DNA from: JBBSIG01 sp038232215
Lineage (GTDB): Bacteria > Actinomycetota > Thermoleophilia > Gaiellales > Gaiellaceae
Assembly (NCBI GenBank): GCA_038232215.1
Contig: JBBSIG010000004.1
Span: forward strand, 1-28,969
DNA: 28,969 nt
Reading direction: 5' to 3'
Part shown: positions 24,595 through 28,969 of the stretch, one piece after another
Numbering within the stretch: the stretch's first letter is position 1
Layout: each line of letters opens with the position of its first letter
The notes under the pieces: model-generated
The model's database searches: none
What the model was told of the DNA's origin: nothing
What the model saw: the letters and a program-made list of their open reading frames with translations, nothing else
Program-made: the position numbers and the translations under genes

Positions 24595-25457
24595 GCGTTC
24601 ACCTGCGCCGCGCTGAGCCGGACGACGTGGACTTCCTGGTCGAGCTCGCGAACCATCCGGAGGTCGAGCCGTTCATGGGGGCCCGACGCGCGCGCGATGC
24701 GGACGCCGTGCGCGCGCAAGTCGAGCGCTCGCAGTCACGCCCGGAGGAGTTCGGCCGCCTGGTCATCGAGGCCGACGGCGAGCGCGCGGGGGTTCTCGGC
24801 TACGAGCTCGTCAACGAGCGGAACGGGATCGCGCAGCTCGAGGCGCTCGCGCTCCACCCGTGCGCTCGGGGTCGAGGCGTCGCGGACGCCGCGGCGCGGC
24901 GACTGCAGCGGCTGCTCCTGCTCGAGCTCGGCTTCCACCGCCTGCAGCTCGAGTGCTACGCGTTCAACGAGCGCGCGATCCGTCACGCCGAGCGGGCCGG
25001 CTTCGTGCGCGAGGGAGTGAAGCGGAAGGCGTATCACCGCCACGGCGAGTGGGTCGACGCCGTTCTCTTCGGACTGGTGCGGGAGGACGTGGAGCCGAGC
25101 GGACGGAAGCTCCTCGAGGAGCACGTCGCCGGCTTCAACGCGGGCGTCCGGAGCGGCGATTTCGGGCCGATGCTCGGGGCCTTCGCCGACGACGCCGAGC
25201 TCGTCTTCGAGGGCGTCCCGGTCGGCCCCTTCGCCGGGCGCGACGCGATCGCAGCGGCGTATCGCGAGCGGCCGCCCGACGACGAGATCGACGTGCTCGA
25301 TGTCGAGGAGGGGGCGGACGGCGTCGTCGCGGCCCGCTACGCGTGGCGCCGCGAGCCCGGCAAGCCCGCGGGGACCATGATCCTGACGCCGCGTCAAGGA
25401 CGGATCGGCCGACTGGTCGTGAGCTTCGAGGACTACGCGTGTGGAGCGCGCCAGTAG
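24591..25457 (+). CDS. GNAT acetyltransferase fused to an NTF2/SnoaL-like domain
   Basis: The 288-residue protein has two domains. Residues 1-~170 form a GNAT fold of the RimJ/L type: HLRRAEPDDVDFLVEL, a central LEALALHP strand, the acetyl-CoA loop R-G-R-G-V-A (R/Q-x-x-G-x-A pattern) and the typical FNERAIRHAERAGFVREGVKR ending. Residues ~175-288 (LLEEHVAGFNAGVRSGDFGPMLGAFADDAELVFEG, then PFAGRDAIAAAYRE) form an NTF2/SnoaL-like cone. The target of acetylation is unknown; the second domain may bind a small ligand or mediate dimerisation. The GTG start overlaps the EamA stop. A hairpin follows the stop. Confidence 0.86.
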   Translation: MSVHLRRAEPDDVDFLVELANHPEVEPFMGARRARDADAVRAQVERSQSRPEEFGRLVIEADGERAGVLGYELVNERNGIAQLEALALHPCARGRGVADAAARRLQRLLLLELGFHRLQLECYAFNERAIRHAERAGFVREGVKRKAYHRHGEWVDAVLFGLVREDVEPSGRKLLEEHVAGFNAGVRSGDFGPMLGAFADDAELVFEGVPVGPFAGRDAIAAAYRERPPDDEIDVLDVEEGADGVVAARYAWRREPGKPAGTMILTPRQGRIGRLVVSFEDYACGARQ

Positions 25458-25458
25458 A

Positions 25459-25475
25459 CTCGGCGACCGGCCGAG
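25459..25475. terminator. Stem-loop between convergent genes
   Basis: CTCGGC and GCCGAG pair around a 5-base loop, in the 25-base gap between the GNAT-fusion stop (25457) and the UbiB-like stop (25483). It can serve both directions. No T-tract follows. Confidence 0.45.
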
Positions 25476-25482
25476 GTCATGC

Positions 25483-27147
25483 TCAGCGCCGAGGCCTGCG
25501 CCTGTCGCGCCGGGCGGTCCAGGCCAGGTAGGCGCCGAGCGTGCTGGCCGCGCCAAGGCCGCCGGCGAACAGCGGGCCCTCCCACTGGCGCCAGCGTTTG
25601 GGATCGACGGCCATCAACTCCGCCAGACCTTGGATGAAGGCTGCGGCGAGCACGCCGGCCACGAGGCGGTTGCCGAGCCGTTCGGCACGGGCGACGAGCG
25701 GCCCGAGCTCGTCTGTACGCAGGTGAGCCTCCAGGTCGCCTCGGTCGAGCACGGCGAGCAGGCGGCGAAGCTGCTCGGGCAGCTCCAGGCCGAGCTGCGC
25801 CGCCGCGATCCCGGCCTGCGCGAGCCGCTGGGCGAGGACGGCCGGAGAGAGCTGGCGCGCAACGAGCCGCTGCGCGTATGGGGCGAGTATCTCCCCGAGC
25901 TGGAACTCGGGGTCGAGCTGCGCGGCCATCCCCTCGTTCATCACGACCATCTTGAGTAGGAGGACGAGCTCGCGCGGGAGCCGCAGGCGATGCTGCCGTA
26001 CGACCGTGAACACGTCCTGGATCAGCCGGCCGAACGCGATCTCGCCGATCGGACGGCCCTCGTAGGGCGCGATCAGCCTGACGAGATCGTCCCGCAGCGC
26101 AGCGCGGCTCACAGCCACGCGGGCGACGCCGAGCTCGAGCACGACATCGGTAAACCGGTCGTAGTCACGGCCGGCGAGGGCGATCAGGACGTGGCCCAGC
26201 TGTTCGCGGAGGCGCTCGTCGAGCTCTCCGACCATCCCGAAGTCGATCAGCCCGATCCGCCCGCCGGCCTCGATGAACAGGTTGCCGGGATGTGGGTCGG
26301 CGTGGAAGAAGCCGCTCTCGAAGATCATCTCGGCCGTCACGCGCGTGGCCCGCTGCGCCAGGGCGTGCCGGTCGATGCCTGCGGCGTCGAGCGAGTCCAG
26401 GTCGCTGACCGTGATGCCTCGGATGCGCTCCAACGTCAGCACCCGTGAGGTCGTCGTCTCCCAGAACACCCGCGGGATGTGCACGTCGGGGTCGCCTGCG
26501 AAGTCGGCCGCGAAGCGGTCGGCGCTGCGACCCTCACGGAGGTAGTCGAGCTCGGCCCGGAGCGTCTGCGCGAACTCGTCCGCCAGCGCGACGAGGTCGT
26601 AGTCGGCGGCCGCCTGCCAGTGCCGGCCGGCATGCGCGGCCAGGTTCTGCAGGATCTCGAGATCCTCCTCGACCTGCTCGACGACGCGTGGCCGGCGCAC
26701 CTTGACCACCACCTCGGTGCCGTCGTGCAGCGTGGCGGCGTGCGCCTGCCCGATCGAGGCGGCCGCCAGCGGGTCGACGTCGAAGCTCGCAAACGCCTGC
26801 TCGGGCCCCTGCCCGAGCTCCTGAGCGACGAGCTCGCGAACCACGTCGCCGGGCACGGGCGGCGCGGCATCCTGCAGCTTCGCCAGTTCGGCCTGGTACT
26901 CGGGAGGCAGGAGGTCGGGCCGGGTGGAGAGGAGCTGGCCGAGCTTGACGAACGTCGCGCCGAGCTCCTCGAGCGCCAGCCGGAGATGCTCCGGGCGGGT
27001 ATAGGGCGCGCCCCGGCGTTCGTGGCCGAGCAGGTCACGCTGAAATGGCACCCGGTGCTCGAGTCCGAGAATCCCCACGAGGTAGCCCATCCCGTGGCGA
27101 GACAGGATCGCGGCGATCTCCTTGTAGCGCTCCCGATGCCCGCTCAT
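25483..27147 (-). CDS. ABC1/UbiB-family atypical kinase-like protein
   Basis: The 554-residue protein has the UbiB signature set: K68-x-G-Q71 in FVKLGQLLSTRPDLLP, the alanine-rich loop AAASIGQAHAA (128-138) replacing the usual glycine-rich loop, the ATP lysine K149 (VVVKVRRP), the catalytic-loop equivalent HADPHPGN (282-289) and D-F-G at 302-304. Two hydrophobic segments near the C-terminus (about 500-548) would anchor it in the membrane. UbiB-type proteins have ATPase activity and support quinone or isoprenoid lipid metabolism. In actinobacteria, which use menaquinone, the partner is unknown. The ATG overlaps the GH65 stop by ATGA, indicating co-transcription. Confidence 0.93.
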   Translation of the reverse strand: MSGHRERYKEIAAILSRHGMGYLVGILGLEHRVPFQRDLLGHERRGAPYTRPEHLRLALEELGATFVKLGQLLSTRPDLLPPEYQAELAKLQDAAPPVPGDVVRELVAQELGQGPEQAFASFDVDPLAAASIGQAHAATLHDGTEVVVKVRRPRVVEQVEEDLEILQNLAAHAGRHWQAAADYDLVALADEFAQTLRAELDYLREGRSADRFAADFAGDPDVHIPRVFWETTTSRVLTLERIRGITVSDLDSLDAAGIDRHALAQRATRVTAEMIFESGFFHADPHPGNLFIEAGGRIGLIDFGMVGELDERLREQLGHVLIALAGRDYDRFTDVVLELGVARVAVSRAALRDDLVRLIAPYEGRPIGEIAFGRLIQDVFTVVRQHRLRLPRELVLLLKMVVMNEGMAAQLDPEFQLGEILAPYAQRLVARQLSPAVLAQRLAQAGIAAAQLGLELPEQLRRLLAVLDRGDLEAHLRTDELGPLVARAERLGNRLVAGVLAAAFIQGLAELMAVDPKRWRQWEGPLFAGGLGAASTLGAYLAWTARRDRRRPRR

Positions 27148-28969
27148 GACATGGCCTTCGTCGTGCGGGTGCCGTGGCCGGTCTCGGATGCTGGCCGACG
27201 GCGCCTCGGCGCTCGCCCGGAGGGCTGGTGCAGCGGGTCGACCGCTGGAGCCGGCGGGATCGGCCTCACTGCGGGGGCTTCGCGGATCACGGTGAGCGGC
27301 GTGCCCCAGTGCTCGAGCTCGAGCGGCGCGCCCGCCCGGAGCAGGTAGGTCGCGGCGGCGGGGGTGATCTCGACGTGCAGCTGCCGGCCCCGGAAGGCGA
27401 AGGGAACGCGATCCGGCTCAGTGGTACGGGCAGCCTCGGGGCGAAGGAGAGGCGGCCGTCGTGCTCGCGGGCTCCGGCCAGGCCGGCGATGACGGCCATC
27501 CAGCCGCCGGCCAGGGCGGCGAGGTGCAGGCCGTCGGCGGTGTTGCGATGGATGTCCTGGTGATCGAGCAGCGCTGCCTCGGCGAGGTAGTCGTAAGCGA
27601 GCTGCACGTCGCCGACCTCGGCGGCGACCACCGCTTCGGTGCCGGCCGCGAGCGAGGAGTCGCGCAGGGTCCGCGCCTCGTAGTAGGCGAAGTTACGGCG
27701 CTTCTCCTCGGCGGTGAAGGAGTCGCCGCGCAGGGCCATGGCCAGGACGAGGTCGGGCTGCTTGATCACCTGCCGGCGGTAGAGCTGGAAGTAGGGGACG
27801 TGCAGCAGCAGCGGGTAGTGCTCGGGCGGGGTCGACCCGAAGTCGAAGGATGCGTGGCGGGCGAAGTCCTCGTCCTGCAGGTGGACGCCCAACTCCGGGT
27901 CGTAGGGGATCGTCATGGCATCGGCCGCCCGTCGCCACGCTGCTGTCTCGCCCGGCTCGACGCCCAGCGCCGTGGCGCCGTGGCGTTCCACGACGGCGGC
28001 CGCCGCGCGCAGGTTGGCCTGGGCCATCAGGTTGGTGCAGAGGTTGTTGTCGACGAGCGCCGAGTACTCGTCGGGCCCCGTCACCCCGTCGATCGAAAAG
28101 CGCCCGTTGCGACGATCGTCGTGGTAGCCGAGACTCGCCCACAGCCGCGCCGTCTCGACCAGAAGTGGCGCGCCGGCCTCGCGCTCGAAGCGCTCGTCAC
28201 CCGTTGCGGTCACGTAGCTGACGACCGCGTGGGCGATGTCGGCGTTGACGTGGAAGGCGGCGGTGCCCGCGGGGAAGTAGCCCGAGCACTCCTCCCCGGA
28301 GATCGTCCGCCACGGGAAGGCGGCGCCGCGCAGTCCGAGCTGGCGCGCTCTGACCCGCGCTTTGGGCAAGGTCGACGCGCGCCAGCGCAACACCTCGGCC
28401 GCGTGGTGGGGGGCGCAATAGGTGAGGATGGGCAGCAGGAAGATCTCGGTGTCCCAGAAGGTGTGGCCGTTGTAGCCGGGCCCGGTCAGGTCCTTTGGCC
28501 GGAATCGCGTGGCCGCTCGCGCAGGCGGCGTTTTGGTGCAGCTGATAGAGCGCGTAGCGGAGCGGGTGCTGGATCTCGGGGTCGCCGTCGAGCTCGATGT
28601 CCGCCCGCGCCCAGACCGCGTCCAGAGCCGCGCCCTGGCGTGCGGCGAGAGCCTCGAAGCCGAGCGCGCCGGCCCGGTCGAGGCTCCGCTGCACATCGGC
28701 GACCCGCGAGGCCGGGTCACCCTCGGGTGCCCAGGGATAGGACAGCAGCTTGACCAGCCGCACCGGCGCGCCCGGCTCGGCGGTGGTGGTCAGCGACCAG
28801 CGCGCCAGCGACTCGCCTGCCTCACCTGTTGCCTCGTGCGGGGGCGCGCTTGCCACGAGGTGGTCGCTGCCAGCCGCGACGATCTGTCGGCTGAAGCGCG
28901 TCTGGTGCACGAGCACCGCACGCGTCCCCCGCTGGACGGCCAGCAGCGGCACGAGCGTGCCCGGCGGCA
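27144..28969 (-). pseudogene. GH65 disaccharide phosphorylase, partial at window edge, with two single-base frameshifts
   Basis: Three segments in two frames together give one GH65 protein (maltose/trehalose/kojibiose phosphorylase family). The first (28969 to ~28490) has the N-terminal domain end and HPLRYALYQLHQ, up to GHAIPAKG. The second (~28490 to ~27403) has LTGPGYNGHTFWDTEIF, GAAFPWRTISGEECSGY, HVNADIAHAV and GVTGPDEY with VDNN, the active-site region. The third (~27402 to 27144) has FAFRGRQLHVEITP and HWGTPL, the C-terminal beta domain. A one-base insertion near 28489-28492 and a one-base deletion near 27402-27403 cancel, so the outer segments share a frame. The gene ends at the UbiB start (ATGA). 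Either it is decaying or both shifts are sequence errors. Confidence 0.75.

Overview
The window is a gene-dense, very GC-rich (roughly 70% by eye) bacterial chromosome segment with short intergenic gaps, many GTG and some TTG starts, and 1- to 4-base gene overlaps. Gene content and codon bias point to a high-GC actinobacterium. The small CxCxxxxC protein at 2070-2384, the Ig-like surface protein fragment and the promoter style make Thermoleophilia my best guess, inferred without any search. No rRNA, tRNA, CRISPR array, prophage, insertion sequence or transposase gene is visible.

Layout. 1-3570: the end of a secreted Ig-like protein, a MarR regulator divergent from a zinc-type CDF exporter, then an island of small uncharacterised proteins. 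3760-7611 (+): an SDR oxidoreductase, a glycogen-debranching-type amylo-alpha-1,6-glucosidase and a GT4 glycosyltransferase, probably one transcript. 7608-11527 (-): a probable transcript bolA - monothiol glutaredoxin - ycaQ-like glycosylase - cystathionine gamma-lyase/synthase - MBL hydrolase. A divergent Lon-N-domain protein and a separate cystathionine beta-synthase follow. With the gamma-lyase, the beta-synthase would give reverse transsulfuration (homocysteine to cysteine), and BolA/Grx adds an Fe-S theme. 13862-22795 (-): a DHA2 drug exporter and two purine blocks, purM-purN-purH and purL-purF, separated by a + strand VOC protein/membrane protein pair. purS and purQ are not in the window. 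22808-25457 (+): two tandem EamA exporters and a GNAT-NTF2 fusion, each overlapping the next by GTGA. 25483-28969 (-): a UbiB/ABC1 kinase-like protein, preceded by a GH65 disaccharide phosphorylase that carries two opposite single-base frameshifts and runs off the window.

The most general signal is in the promoters. A TANNNT -10-like hexamer lies only 6-7 bases upstream of the start codon in front of at least seven genes, and 9-10 bases upstream of three more, with no Shine-Dalgarno sequence. Downstream operon genes instead use AAGGAG-type sites or overlapping stop/start codons. This implies widespread leaderless transcripts and settles several start codons, including a TTG for purM and possibly a CTG for purL. 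I found no clear new defence or mobile system. The best leads are the GNAT-NTF2 fusion, the CGNS glutaredoxin beside bolA, the frameshifted GH65 gene, the small-protein island and a duplicated intergenic repeat.
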